Origin: Planococcus salinarum
GTDB taxonomy: Bacteria; Bacillota; Bacilli; Bacillales_A; Planococcaceae
Direction: 5' to 3'
DNA length: 64,000 bases
Assembly (NCBI RefSeq): GCF_007004625.1
Contig: NZ_VIFV01000001.1
Span: forward strand, 124,001-188,000
In this document: in pieces, positions 10,695-19,306 of the stretch
Layout: every line of letters starts with the position of its first letter
How positions within the stretch are numbered: the stretch's first letter is position 1
Made by a program: the position numbers and the translations under genes
Notes under the pieces: model-generated
What the model was told of the DNA's origin: nothing
The model's input: the letters and a program-made list of their open reading frames with translations, nothing else
Database searches by the model: none

Positions 10695-12854
10695 TCAGTC
10701 TTTTTGTTCAAGCATTTTCTTCAGTGCTTCCGCCATTGCGTTATTTTGCGGCGGTTCATCCTGCTGCTTCAAGTACTGATTGACATCCTTTTTGTTCGCT
10801 TTCGACTGGCCGGATTTTTTGCGTTTCTCAAATGCCGACAGCTTCTCGCGGTGGCCGCATTTGCAGACAAAAATCTTGCCGTCGCCTTCGCCCTGCATTT
10901 CCAGTTTTTTATGGCAATTCGGGCAGCGGGCATTCGTCAGCATCGCCACTTGTTTCTTGTAGCCGCATTCGCGGTCCTGACAGACGTTCATCTTGCCGCG
11001 TTTGCCGTTGACTTCAAGAAGCGGCTTGCCGCAATCGGGACACATCTTGCCGCTGATGTTATCGTGCTTGAATTTCTTGTCGCTCTTCTTGATGTCGGAT
11101 ACTGATTTCTCTGCGAACAAAATCATTTCTTTAATGAAAGCATCCTTCTTCAGTTGCCCTGTGGCGATTTTCGTCAGCTGCTGTTCCCAGTCAGCGGTCA
11201 GTTTCGGCGATTTCAAATCTTCCGGCACCAGCTCAAGGAGTTGGCGGCCTTTGGACGTGATCGTCAGATCCTTGCCTTTTTTCTCGATCAGGAACGTATT
11301 GAACAATTTATCAATGACGTCCGCCCGGGTCGCTACCGTGCCGAGCCCGCCCGTTTCGCCGAGCGTCCGGATGGATTCCTTCGATTCACCGGCCATGAAC
11401 TGTGCCGGGTTTTCCATCGCACCGAGCAGCGTTCCTTCATTGAAGAAAGCGGGCGGTTTGGTTTTGCCTTCGGTCAGGGAGATGCCTTTGATGTTCAATT
11501 TTTGACCATTTTCAAATGGCGGCAAGGTCGTATCTTTGTCGTCGCCGTCATCGAGGTAGATGCGTTTCCATCCTTCATTCCGCACCGTGTTGCCTTTGGC
11601 CTGGAAGGTTTCGCCGCCGGCTTCGAGTTTGACGGTCGTCTGGTCGTACTCGTACTGCGGATAGAATACCGCCAGGAAACGCTTGACGATCATGTCGTAT
11701 AATTTATGTTCCTTATCGGACAGGTCGTGGAGCGGCGGAGCCTCCTCCGTCGGAATAATCGCGTGGTGATCGGATACTTTCGCATCATCGATGACCCCTT
11801 TTTGCGCCGCCACCGGTGATTTCAGAACTGTCGCGGCAAGCGGGCGGTACGGCCCCGTCTGCACCGCTTTGATGCGGTCTTTCAGCGTGTCCTTCATATC
11901 GGACGTCAGGTGTTTCGAATCCGTCCGCGGGTAGGTCACGATTTTATAGCGCTCATACAGGTTCTGCAGCGTGTTCAGCGTCTCTTTCGCCGACCAGCTG
12001 TAGCGTTTGTACGCTTCTTTTTGAAGTTCGGTCAAGTCGAATAAAGGCGGTGCCGGCTGTTTTTTCGGTGTTATTTTGATGTCCGAGACGGTGCCTTCGT
12101 GCGTGTTGTCGAGCTTCGCGAATAAAGCATCGATCTTCTCTTTATCGAACGATTGCGTCGAATTGCCGTCCGTCCACGTGAACGCGGCCTGGTCCGTAAC
12201 CGCCTGCATGCCGTAATACGGCTTCGGCTGGAAATTGCGGATCTGCTGCTCGCGCTCCGCGATCATTGCAAGTGTCGGCGTCTGCACGCGTCCGGTCGAC
12301 AATTGGGCGTTGTATTTGACTGTTAACGCTCGCGTCGCGTTGATGCCGACGACCCAGTCAGCCTCGGCGCGTGCCACTGCCGCCTCATACAGATTTTCAT
12401 AGGCTTTGCCGTCTTTCAGGTTGTTGAAGCCGTCTTTGATCGCCTTGTCGGTAACCGACGAAATCCACAGGCGTTTGATCGGCTTTTTCGTATTCGTCTT
12501 CTCCAGGATCCAGCGCGCAACCAGTTCCCCTTCGCGCCCTGCATCCGTTGCGATGATGACATCTTTGACGTCGCCGCGGCCCAGCTGTGCTTTCACCGCG
12601 TTGAATTGCTTCATCGATTGTTTGATCGGCACCAGTTTGAACGGCTTCGGAACAATCGGCAGATTCTCCATCTTCCATTCCTTGAAGTCGTTGTCGTATT
12701 GCTCCGGCTGCGCATGGGTCACCAAATGGCCCAGCGCCCACGTGACGATATACTGCTTGCCTTCGAAAAAGCCGTTGCCTTTCTGGCCGCATTCGAGCAC
12801 GCGCGCGATGTCACGCGCCACTGATGGTTTTTCCGCTATTACGATTGATTTCAT
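10695..12854 (-). CDS. topB: DNA topoisomerase III
   Basis: Type IA topoisomerase, 719 residues, which cuts one DNA strand through a phosphotyrosine link and decatenates replication or recombination intermediates. The TOPRIM domain starts at MKSIVIAEKPSVARDIA with the acidic motif ATDAGREGELVAR near residue 105. The catalytic tyrosine lies in VTYPRTDS near residue 310, and STGRVQTPTLAMI is the conserved central motif. The C-terminus has two zinc-ribbon-like Cys pairs (CPDCGKP and CPNCHKK) and a glutamine-rich tail. ATG follows a GAGGG site. It appears to lead the topB-ybaK-yczE series. Confidence 0.97.
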   Translation of the reverse strand: MKSIVIAEKPSVARDIARVLECGQKGNGFFEGKQYIVTWALGHLVTHAQPEQYDNDFKEWKMENLPIVPKPFKLVPIKQSMKQFNAVKAQLGRGDVKDVIIATDAGREGELVARWILEKTNTKKPIKRLWISSVTDKAIKDGFNNLKDGKAYENLYEAAVARAEADWVVGINATRALTVKYNAQLSTGRVQTPTLAMIAEREQQIRNFQPKPYYGMQAVTDQAAFTWTDGNSTQSFDKEKIDALFAKLDNTHEGTVSDIKITPKKQPAPPLFDLTELQKEAYKRYSWSAKETLNTLQNLYERYKIVTYPRTDSKHLTSDMKDTLKDRIKAVQTGPYRPLAATVLKSPVAAQKGVIDDAKVSDHHAIIPTEEAPPLHDLSDKEHKLYDMIVKRFLAVFYPQYEYDQTTVKLEAGGETFQAKGNTVRNEGWKRIYLDDGDDKDTTLPPFENGQKLNIKGISLTEGKTKPPAFFNEGTLLGAMENPAQFMAGESKESIRTLGETGGLGTVATRADVIDKLFNTFLIEKKGKDLTITSKGRQLLELVPEDLKSPKLTADWEQQLTKIATGQLKKDAFIKEMILFAEKSVSDIKKSDKKFKHDNISGKMCPDCGKPLLEVNGKRGKMNVCQDRECGYKKQVAMLTNARCPNCHKKLEMQGEGDGKIFVCKCGHREKLSAFEKRKKSGQSKANKKDVNQYLKQQDEPPQNNAMAEALKKMLEQKD

Positions 12855-13014
12855 ATCTATTCACCCTCATTTCTCATTTGGCTATTATAACATTTTCTTT
12901 TTTGCGGGTGGTGTAGAGTGATTGAATGTTTCACCGCTATTATTGTCAGAATTTTCTTGCCCGCGATTCAGAAGAAGGATATATTTTATTTATAAATAGA
13001 AAGGAGTTGGCCGA

Positions 13015-13980
13015 TTGATCCTGAAACAGCGTTCCGAACCGCCCGAAATCCCGCAGCTTGAAAGCTTGCTGCAACGCGTGCCCATCGTCCATCCCCTATT
13101 TCCCCACTGGACGGAAAAACTCCGCAGATTGTCCGCCGGCTTCCACGGCGAACAGCGCGTCGATGCGCTCTGGCAGGAGATCCCTATTGAGTGTCCCCAT
13201 TATTGTCTGCATGACCTTTTCATACAGAAAGCAAGTTCTTCCCATCAAATTGACACTTTGCTCGTCACCACTCGTTTCGTGCTTTTACTCGAAATTAAAA
13301 GCATTGCGGGCGAATTGAATTTCGATCCGCAGCTTCGGCAATTTTCCCGTACCAATAGGGACGGCAGCGTCGACGGCATGCGAAATCCGGATGATCAGCT
13401 GCGCCGCCACGAAAAATGGGTGCAGCAGTTTTTGGCAGCGCATAAAGTCTCGCTGCCGGTCATCGGCGCCATCGTCTTCACCTATCCGTCGTCCATCGTC
13501 AACAGCCGGCCCGCGAATCGCATCATCATCCAGTCGTCGGGATTGCCTTATCTGGTCGACCAGCTTCTTGCGAAATATCCAGAAGATTTGTTGCCCACGC
13601 GCAAGGCCCGCCAGCTGGCCAGCCGGCTGCTGGAGATGCATTCTGATCGTCCGCTGCGGGAGTTGGAAGTTCCAGGGGAGTTGAGGAAGGGGGTGCTTTG
13701 TACAAAATGTCCTGGATCTAAGATGACATATCGCTACAAGAAATGGACGTGTCCAAATTGTTCAGTGATTGATCCGCACGCCCACCTTCGAACACTTGAG
13801 CAATACCGTATGTTAATTAAACCGCTTATAAGCAACAAGGAATTCAGAGATTTTACCGGCATCGAGTCAGTTTCTATTGCTTCCAAACTCCTCACAGAAT
13901 CGAAAATGACTTTCCAGGGAAGTTTCAAGGACCGGGTTTATCTGATTCCGGACTCGTTTGATGCTCCGGACAGTATTTGA
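13015..13980 (+). CDS. NERD-domain protein with zinc ribbon
   Basis: The 321-residue protein carries a nuclease-related domain (NERD): HGEQRVDALW near residue 44, then a core with Asp in HQIDTLLVTT, the LLLEIKS strand near residue 91, and a downstream PDDQLRRH helix. These correspond to the D...ExK nuclease-like site. A two-CxxC zinc ribbon (CTKCPG...CPNCS) follows near residue 230. Such proteins are common in Bacillales and presumed to handle DNA, but activity is unproven. The start is TTG, supported by AAGGAG 8 bases upstream; no better ATG exists. Its last codons (DSI-stop) are written by the first unit of a tandem repeat, so the C-terminus has been altered by repeat DNA. Confidence 0.8.
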   Translation: MILKQRSEPPEIPQLESLLQRVPIVHPLFPHWTEKLRRLSAGFHGEQRVDALWQEIPIECPHYCLHDLFIQKASSSHQIDTLLVTTRFVLLLEIKSIAGELNFDPQLRQFSRTNRDGSVDGMRNPDDQLRRHEKWVQQFLAAHKVSLPVIGAIVFTYPSSIVNSRPANRIIIQSSGLPYLVDQLLAKYPEDLLPTRKARQLASRLLEMHSDRPLRELEVPGELRKGVLCTKCPGSKMTYRYKKWTCPNCSVIDPHAHLRTLEQYRMLIKPLISNKEFRDFTGIESVSIASKLLTESKMTFQGSFKDRVYLIPDSFDAPDSI

Positions 13981-14057
13981 GCTGTTCCGGACAGTATTTT
14001 TAATCTGCGGACAGTATTTGGTCCGTTCCGGACAGTATTCTCGTTCTGCGGACAGTA
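13966..14057 (+). repeat. Five-unit GGACAGTA tandem repeat at the 3' end of the NERD gene
   Basis: GGACAGTA begins at 13968, 13989, 14009, 14030 and 14050, so units are 20-21 bp apart, close to two helical turns. Units alternate between TTCCGGACAGTATT and CTGCGGACAGTATT forms, giving a higher-order 41-bp period. The first unit supplies the NERD stop codon. A degenerate earlier unit may lie at 13948-13963. No spacers or hairpins of a CRISPR kind are present. Confidence 0.85.
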
Positions 14058-14263
14058 AGCTCTTTAAATGGAAATGAAATATTTTTATCAGATATAATTT
14101 TCCAATTAAAGACCTTTTTTAACGCTCATTTTCTCCAATTGGCACTAAAATCAACTTCACCAACCATTTCCCAACCAAAAACACCCATCCAGACGACCAA
14201 ATCATCACCAAAACAGCCCTTCCCAATCCGCAGAAGCAACACAAAACCCAACACAAAACCCAG

Positions 14264-14394
14264 AATTGAAAAAATCTTCGCCAATGCGAAGATTTCCTCA
14301 AGTAAAGGGCGTTTTCGCCATGCGAAAACGCCCGCTGGGGTCCTGCACTTATGGTTTTTCGCTTTTCGCCTGGGTTTGAGCGAAAAGCATCCAT
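14264..14394. repeat. Three consecutive hairpins with TTCGC/GCGAA arms
   Basis: Three inverted repeats stand in a row: AAATCTTCGC/GCGAAGATTT (about 14268-14293), GGGCGTTTTCGC/GCGAAAACGCCC (about 14307-14333) and GCTTTTCGC/GCGAAAAGC (about 14363-14391). They share a TTCGC...GCGAA core. They sit in the 500-bp gap 13981-14480, which otherwise holds no convincing gene; a 91-codon minus-strand ORF at 14119-14394 has an odd Trp/Cys-rich composition and no good ribosome site. It could be a structured RNA or a dispersed palindromic element. Confidence 0.55.
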
Positions 14395-14444
14395 TTTTTT
14401 CTTGAATTTTTCTCTTGCATTATGCTTTCTCCTTTACCCAAACA

Positions 14445-14470
14445 AAAAAACCTCCCGCGGGAGGTTTTTT
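14445..14470. terminator. Terminator of the FMN reductase gene
   Basis: Stem AAAAAACCTCC / GGAGGTTTTTT with a CGCG loop, flanked by an A-run and a T-run. It lies 11 bases from the reductase stop codon and can work in both directions. Confidence 0.9.
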
Positions 14471-14480
14471 CTCTTTCATC

Positions 14481-15044
14481 TTAATCTATATCCAATGCTT
14501 CCTTTGATAAATGCGTGCTCATTTCCGCGTATTGGACGAAAACGCGTGCCAGCTCGCGAAGGCGGTCGTGGACGTCTTCATTGATGATGTTGTTGTCGGC
14601 ATCGAAATGGCTCGTGTGCGTGTAAACATAGTTTGGTGTCACGAGACTGCGGAAATAGTCGAGAATCGGTTTGAGCTGATTTTCGATGACCAGGTGGTGC
14701 TGATAGGTGCCGCCGTTTGCGACGATCGATACCGGTTTGTAGCGCATCGTATGCGGGTGCAGCAGGTCGAACGTATTTTTCAGGACGCCGGGAATGGAGC
14801 CCTGGAATATTGGTGATGCAATGATGTAACCGTCAGCCTCTTTAAAGCGGCGGGCAATTTCCTGCATGCTGTCGTTGTATTCACCGAGCGGGCGGCCGTC
14901 GACAAATTGATGGTCGTAATCAGCCAGGCTCAATATCTCCAATTCCATTTCAGGACGGAAATCCTGGATGTATGTCTTGACCTGCTCCAAAACGGCGCCG
15001 GTTTTCCTGCCCACAATGGTGCCGTCCACTAATAAGATCTTCAT
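14481..15044 (-). CDS. NADPH-dependent FMN reductase (flavodoxin fold)
   Basis: The 187-residue protein has the layout of NAD(P)H-dependent FMN reductases: an N-terminal beta strand and phosphate loop (MKILLVDGTIVGRKTG), the ASPIFQGSIPGVLKNTFDLL segment near residue 76 that binds flavin and substrate, and VANGGTYQHHL near residue 110. Enzymes of this family reduce FMN, quinones, azo dyes or chromate, and the true substrate cannot be told here. ATG follows GAGGAGG. It is a monocistronic unit with its own terminator. Confidence is high for the fold and low for the substrate. Confidence 0.8.
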   Translation of the reverse strand: MKILLVDGTIVGRKTGAVLEQVKTYIQDFRPEMELEILSLADYDHQFVDGRPLGEYNDSMQEIARRFKEADGYIIASPIFQGSIPGVLKNTFDLLHPHTMRYKPVSIVANGGTYQHHLVIENQLKPILDYFRSLVTPNYVYTHTSHFDADNNIINEDVHDRLRELARVFVQYAEMSTHLSKEALDID

Positions 15045-15205
15045 AAAACTGTTCCTCCTCGAGTCCGTGTATGCTGGGCAGCCAAGCTGCCTTTCAATGT
15101 TTTCTTATGCCGGGCCGGCAAAATCAATTCACCAGCCCCGCTTTCTTCCATCATAACAAACAGCGAATGCGGATACGTATCGAAATACCTTATGGAATCC
15201 GGATT

Positions 15206-17059
15206 TCATTCTTTAGGCTGAGACGGCAGATTTTTGGCGCGCTTGTTTTCCAGGCGTTCCTGTATGCGATCCGATTGCCGCGCGGGTGAGGTGAAGCTGA
15301 CAATGATGTCACCCAGTTTTGGCTCAGGGAAGTTATCGCTTGTGAAGAATTCGATTTTCCCCTGCTCCCGCTGGATAAACAGAAGGATGGTGTCAGCACT
15401 CCATTTTTTCTTGTAATCCTGATAACTGTATTGGTCTGTTATCTGTGTTTTTCGGATAGTGTAGCCTTCTTCCGTCTTGCGGTCCAGTTCATGGATGTTG
15501 CATTCATTGCCGAACAGGGTGCGGCCCTTCAATGAAGAATGGAAATCCGCCGGGTCTCCCTGATGGATCGCAGTCTGGTAAAGATTTTCACGGCCGAGTT
15601 CCGGCACATAATTGTTTACGACAAGCGCGTTGTAGGAATCGATTTCCCCGGCCAGGATCATCGTTTCATAAGGCGTGAGATCCAGCTCATATTCCGTATG
15701 CTCGGAAAGGATTTCCCCGGTGAACGTTTTCAGTCCGGCGAGCCGGGCACGTTGCAGTCTCCCCCACGAAGGATCCATGATCAAGACGTTTTTATTGTGT
15801 TCGGAAAGGGCTTCGCCGAGTTTGATGACAAAACTGCCGACTCCCACAATAATGATTCCCGGATCATCACCGGTGGCAAGACCGAGCTTCCGGCCGAGCC
15901 AGCCAATCGTAAAGCCATGTGCGACCACTGTGGAAAAGACGAGCGCAAACGTCAATGCCGTCAACAGCTCGGCATCTTCAAATCCGGCATCAAGCAGGAC
16001 GCCGGCAAAATATCCGGAGACGGTCAGCGCCACAATACCGCGTGGTGCAATCCAGCCGATCAGTGTTTTTTCCTGCAGCGAGAGATCGGTGCCGATTGTA
16101 GACAGCCAGATGGATAATGGCCTCACCACAAACAGGGTGGCCAGTACAAATGCGATGATGCGCCAATTGAAGATTTCAATCAGCACTTCCAGGCTCAGCG
16201 AAGCAGTGAGCATAACAAAGATGCTTGAAATCAGAAGCACCGAAATGTTCTCTTTGAAATGCCGCATATCGTTGATGGAAGCGATATGCATATTCGCCAT
16301 GACCATCCCCATTGCGGTTACCGCAAGCAAGCCGGTTTCGTGCATGACAATATCCGACAGCACAAACGTCAGCAGCACAACGCCGAAAACCATCGGCGCT
16401 TTAAGAAATTCCGGCACCTGTCCATTTTCAAGCATCCAGCCAAGCAGCCAGCCGACGCCAGCGCCGAGCGCAACGGCAAACAAGGAAGCCAGGAAGAACA
16501 GGCCGAATGCGCCGGCCGTTTCATCACCGATCGCAAACAGCACGAACTGGAATGCGAACAGTGCCAGCAAAGCGCCAAACGGATCGACAATGATTCCCTC
16601 CCATTTCAGGATTGCCGCCGGACGGGCTTTCAGTTTCGCCTGCCGCAGCAATGGCAGGATGACAGTGGGACCGGTAACGATGAATAATCCCCCGATTACA
16701 AACGCTACTGCCCACGACAGGCCAGCTATGTAATGTGCCGCCAGCGATCCGGTGATCCAGGCGATGAATGCACCGATTGTGACGATACGCCAGACGGGTT
16801 TATTGAATCCCCGAATTTCCTTGAAATTCAAATTTAAACTTCCCTCAAACAGGATAATGGCAACAGCCAGTGAGATGAAAGGTTTGAACAATTCCCCAAA
16901 ACTTTCTTCCGGATGGATGATTCCCAGAAACGGCCCGACAAGCAGCCCGGCAATGGACATCAGCACAATTGCAGGAAGGCGGAAACGCCAGGCCAGCCAT
17001 TGCGAAACCACTCCCAGAAAGATGATTAACATTAGGTCAAATAATAAAGTATCGATCAG
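15206..17059 (-). CDS. CPA1-type cation/proton antiporter with TrkA regulatory domains
   Basis: The first 390 residues form about twelve membrane helices of the sodium/proton exchanger fold, with conserved pieces such as LFEGSLNL, FIVTGPTVILPLL and GWIAPRGIVAL. A Rossmann-like TrkA-N segment follows (IIIVGVGSFVIKLGEAL), then a TrkA-C-like end. It probably exports Na+ or K+ for pH and osmotic balance. The first ATG (17032) has no ribosome site, whereas AAGGAGG at 17066-17072 is six bases from an in-frame CTG at 17059. Starting there adds nine residues (IDTLLFDL-like) with no intervening stop. I therefore extend the gene to the CTG; without it the protein is 608 residues from 17032. Confidence 0.85.
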   Translation of the reverse strand: MIDTLLFDLMLIIFLGVVSQWLAWRFRLPAIVLMSIAGLLVGPFLGIIHPEESFGELFKPFISLAVAIILFEGSLNLNFKEIRGFNKPVWRIVTIGAFIAWITGSLAAHYIAGLSWAVAFVIGGLFIVTGPTVILPLLRQAKLKARPAAILKWEGIIVDPFGALLALFAFQFVLFAIGDETAGAFGLFFLASLFAVALGAGVGWLLGWMLENGQVPEFLKAPMVFGVVLLTFVLSDIVMHETGLLAVTAMGMVMANMHIASINDMRHFKENISVLLISSIFVMLTASLSLEVLIEIFNWRIIAFVLATLFVVRPLSIWLSTIGTDLSLQEKTLIGWIAPRGIVALTVSGYFAGVLLDAGFEDAELLTALTFALVFSTVVAHGFTIGWLGRKLGLATGDDPGIIIVGVGSFVIKLGEALSEHNKNVLIMDPSWGRLQRARLAGLKTFTGEILSEHTEYELDLTPYETMILAGEIDSYNALVVNNYVPELGRENLYQTAIHQGDPADFHSSLKGRTLFGNECNIHELDRKTEEGYTIRKTQITDQYSYQDYKKKWSADTILLFIQREQGKIEFFTSDNFPEPKLGDIIVSFTSPARQSDRIQERLENKRAKNLPSQPKE

Positions 17060-17157
17060 CGTTCGCCTCCTTGAGGTTCCTTTTTCAATATTATACGTGT
17101 TATATTCCCTTATTTAAAAGCGGTATGCCAAGCGAAATAATTTAAATTCCCGTCATT

Positions 17158-17168
17158 TGTGCTATAAT
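17158..17168 (+). promoter_or_regulatory. Extended -10 promoter of the SE1832-family gene
   Basis: TGCTATAAT (TATAAT at 17163-17168, with a TG one base upstream) lies 23 bases before the GTG start codon. No clear -35 box is present at the right distance, which is tolerated by extended -10 promoters. Confidence 0.5.
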
Positions 17169-17191
17169 GAAGGAAAAATGCGGGTGATTAT

Positions 17192-17374
17192 GTGAACAGA
17201 CAGGAAATTGAAAATGAGATTGCCGAATTGAAGATGGATTACGTCCGCCATCAGGGCGATATCGAGAAGTTGGAAACAACCGGACATGCCAAGATGGTTG
17301 AGAAAGCCGAACAGCGTCTCGAACGAATGGAATTGCAACTAGCGGAATTAAACCAAAAACTCGCGGCTCTGTAA
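17192..17374 (+). CDS. SE1832-family small coiled-coil protein
   Basis: This 60-residue charged protein is almost wholly helical with heptad-like leucines (IENEIAELKMDYVRHQGDIE, then KLETTGH, then ERLELQL-like repeats). The pattern DYxRxQGDxEKLExTGH is what I recall for the SE1832 family of small Bacillales proteins of unknown function. GTG start, with an extended -10 promoter just upstream and a terminator overlapping the stop codon, so it is an independent tiny transcription unit. Confidence 0.8.
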   Translation: MNRQEIENEIAELKMDYVRHQGDIEKLETTGHAKMVEKAEQRLERMELQLAELNQKLAAL

Positions 17375-17389
17375 CCGCGGTTTTTTTTT
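17362..17389 (+). terminator. Terminator overlapping the SE1832 stop codon
   Basis: CGCGG (17362-17366) pairs with CCGCG (17375-17379) across an 8-base loop that contains the TAA stop region, followed by nine T. The stem is short but the T-run is strong. Confidence 0.75.
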
Positions 17390-17441
17390 GAGTGTTTTCC
17401 GGTTAACTATACAAGTTAAACCAGTCATCTATAGTAGCAGG

Positions 17442-17457
17442 TATTCCGCAAAACAGC
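17442..17457. repeat. Partial copy of the GCAAAACAGC hairpin element
   Basis: TATTCCGCAAAACAGC is identical to the left end of the 129-bp element at 27631-27759 and to the right end of the one at 21820-21948. Only the end is recognisable; downstream sequence (CTGCTCCTGTCC...) differs. It lies in the 264-bp gap before yfmM, which otherwise shows no gene. Confidence 0.6.
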
Positions 17458-17638
17458 ACGCGAAAACCCGCTGCTCCTGTCCCGAAGCACAGATGCGACA
17501 ACAAAAGTTTATTCTTTGGTTTGCCTTAATGACAGGATTGCCGCAGCCACAGAAACGGACAGCCAATTAAAGTATCGAACACTACACACGGTCACTAAAA
17601 GACCGGGCTTTACAGCTATAAATGGAGGAATAACTTAC

Positions 17639-19204
17639 ATGAGTTTATTGACAGTAGAAAATTTAAGCCATACATTCGGCGACCGGACATTGTTCAACAA
17701 CGTGTCTTTCCGCTTGGTTGAAGGCGAACACGTCGGCCTTGTCGGCGCAAACGGTGTCGGCAAATCGACGATGATGAATATTTTGACAGGCAAACTGATC
17801 CACGATGAAGGCCGCGTGGAATGGCAGCCGAGAACGCATTACGGCTATTTGGATCAGCATACCCAATTGCAGCCGGGGCGGACAATCCGCGAAACGTTGC
17901 AGGATGCTTTTCTGAAGCTTTATAAGAAAGAGGAAGAGTTAAACGAAATCGCCATGAAGATGGGCGATGCTGATGCTGATCTTGAAGCGCTGATGGAAGA
18001 GATGGCTGCAGCGCAGGATGCGCTGGATGCCGGGGACTTTTATACACTTGACGGGAAGATTGAAGAGATTGCACGCGGCCTTGGCCTTGATGCCATCGGA
18101 CTCGAGCGTCCGGTCGAAGCATTATCCGGCGGCCAGCGGACGAAATTGCTGCTTGCGAAGCTGCTTTTGGAAAAACCGACAGTGCTGCTGCTCGATGAGC
18201 CGACAAACTATCTGGATGAAGAGCATATCCAGTGGCTCGTCAATTACCTGAAAAATTATCCCTATGCGTTCCTTTTGATTTCGCATGATACAGAATTTAT
18301 GAGTTCGGTGACAGATGTCATCTTCCACATGGAATTCTCGCGCCTGTCCCGCTATACCGCATCGTACGAGAAGTTCGTCGAGCTTGCGGAATTTGCCAAG
18401 AAACAGCATCTGGATGCTTATGAAAGACAAGAGGACATGATCAAGAAGACTGAAACATTCATTGCCAAAAACAAAGCACGGGCCTCAACAACCGGACGAG
18501 CGAAATCACGCCAGAAACAGCTTGACCGGATGGACCGCATCGACAAGCCGGAAGTTGCGGCAAAACCGCAATTCTCATTCAAGGAAACGCGCAGCCCAAG
18601 CCGCTATGTAGTGGAAGCTGAAGCGTTGTCGATCGGCTACGACAAGCCCCTGTTGCCGCCGTTGTCGTTTATGATTGAACGCGGTGAAAAGATTGCACTC
18701 GTCGGCATGAACGGTGTCGGTAAATCGACGTTGCTCAAAACGATGCTCGGCAAAATTAAAGCGCTCGACGGAGAAGTGATCCGCGGCGAATATTTGACGC
18801 CAAGTTATTTTGAACAGGAAGCCAAAGCGCCGAGCCATACACCACTTGATGAAATATGGGCGGCTTACCCAAGCATGGACCAGGGCCAGGTGCGTGGAGC
18901 ATTGGCGCGTACCGGCTTGAAAAACGAGCACATTTCCCGATCAATGACCCAATTGTCCGGTGGTGAGCAGGCGAAAGTCCGCCTGTGCAAGCTAATGATG
19001 GAAGAAAGCAATTGGTTGATTTTCGATGAACCGACGAACCACTTGGATATCGACGCGAAGGCAGAATTGAAGCGCGCGATGCAGGCCTACAAAGGCACAA
19101 TCGTACTCGTCAGCCACGAACCTGAATTCTACGAAGGCCTTGCCACGAAGGTATGGGACGTCGAAGAATGGATCACGTCCGGCCAGGAACCACAAATTAA
19201 ATAA
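17639..19204 (+). CDS. yfmM: ABC-F family ATPase (YfmM type)
   Basis: The 521-residue soluble protein has two ATP-binding cassettes and no membrane part, the ABC-F plan. Cassette 1: Walker A GANGVGKST near residue 37, signature LSGGQRTKL, Walker B LLLDEPTNYLD. Cassette 2: GMNGVGKST, LSGGEQAKV, LIFDEPTNHLD. The linker between them (KNKARASTTGRAKSRQKQLDR) is the basic P-site tRNA interaction motif region. Such proteins act on ribosomes to relieve stalls or confer resistance. The N-terminus MSLLTVENLSHTFGDR matches YfmM as I remember it. ATG at 17639 follows GGAGG; a longer frame upstream was rejected. Confidence 0.9.
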   Translation: MSLLTVENLSHTFGDRTLFNNVSFRLVEGEHVGLVGANGVGKSTMMNILTGKLIHDEGRVEWQPRTHYGYLDQHTQLQPGRTIRETLQDAFLKLYKKEEELNEIAMKMGDADADLEALMEEMAAAQDALDAGDFYTLDGKIEEIARGLGLDAIGLERPVEALSGGQRTKLLLAKLLLEKPTVLLLDEPTNYLDEEHIQWLVNYLKNYPYAFLLISHDTEFMSSVTDVIFHMEFSRLSRYTASYEKFVELAEFAKKQHLDAYERQEDMIKKTETFIAKNKARASTTGRAKSRQKQLDRMDRIDKPEVAAKPQFSFKETRSPSRYVVEAEALSIGYDKPLLPPLSFMIERGEKIALVGMNGVGKSTLLKTMLGKIKALDGEVIRGEYLTPSYFEQEAKAPSHTPLDEIWAAYPSMDQGQVRGALARTGLKNEHISRSMTQLSGGEQAKVRLCKLMMEESNWLIFDEPTNHLDIDAKAELKRAMQAYKGTIVLVSHEPEFYEGLATKVWDVEEWITSGQEPQIK

Positions 19205-19211
19205 AACGCTA

Positions 19212-19250
19212 AAAGGTCTCTTCCCGAAACGGGGAAGAGACCTTTTTTTG
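19212..19250 (+). terminator. Terminator of yfmM
   Basis: Stem AAAGGTCTCTTCCC / GGGGAAGAGACCTTT with a short GAAAC-type loop and seven T following. It begins eight bases after the stop codon. Confidence 0.95.
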
Positions 19251-19263
19251 CTTTGCAAAGAGA

Positions 19264-19284
19264 AAAGCCCAAAAAAGTTTGGGC
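19264..19284 (-). terminator. Terminator of the PLD-like gene
   Basis: GCCCAAA / TTTGGGC hairpin. On the minus strand it is followed by TTTTCTC. It lies 23 bases beyond the PLD-like stop codon, back to back with the yfmM terminator. Confidence 0.7.
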
Positions 19285-19306
19285 CCTTCTCTCGCTGTCA
19301 CTTTTC

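Noticed and set aside
13966-14057. CRISPR array
   Set aside because: The units are 20-21 bp apart with an 8-14 bp conserved core, no unique spacers of 30 bp, and no cas genes in the window.
14119-14394. 91-codon minus-strand ORF over the three-hairpin region
   Set aside because: The composition is unusual (Trp/Cys-rich), there is no good ribosome site, and the DNA is better explained by the palindromes. Kept only as a possibility in the repeat entry.
15675-16733. 352-codon plus-strand ORF inside the antiporter gene
   Set aside because: It is antisense to a well-conserved membrane protein, has a Ser/Ala/Thr-rich composition with no motifs, and lacks a ribosome site.
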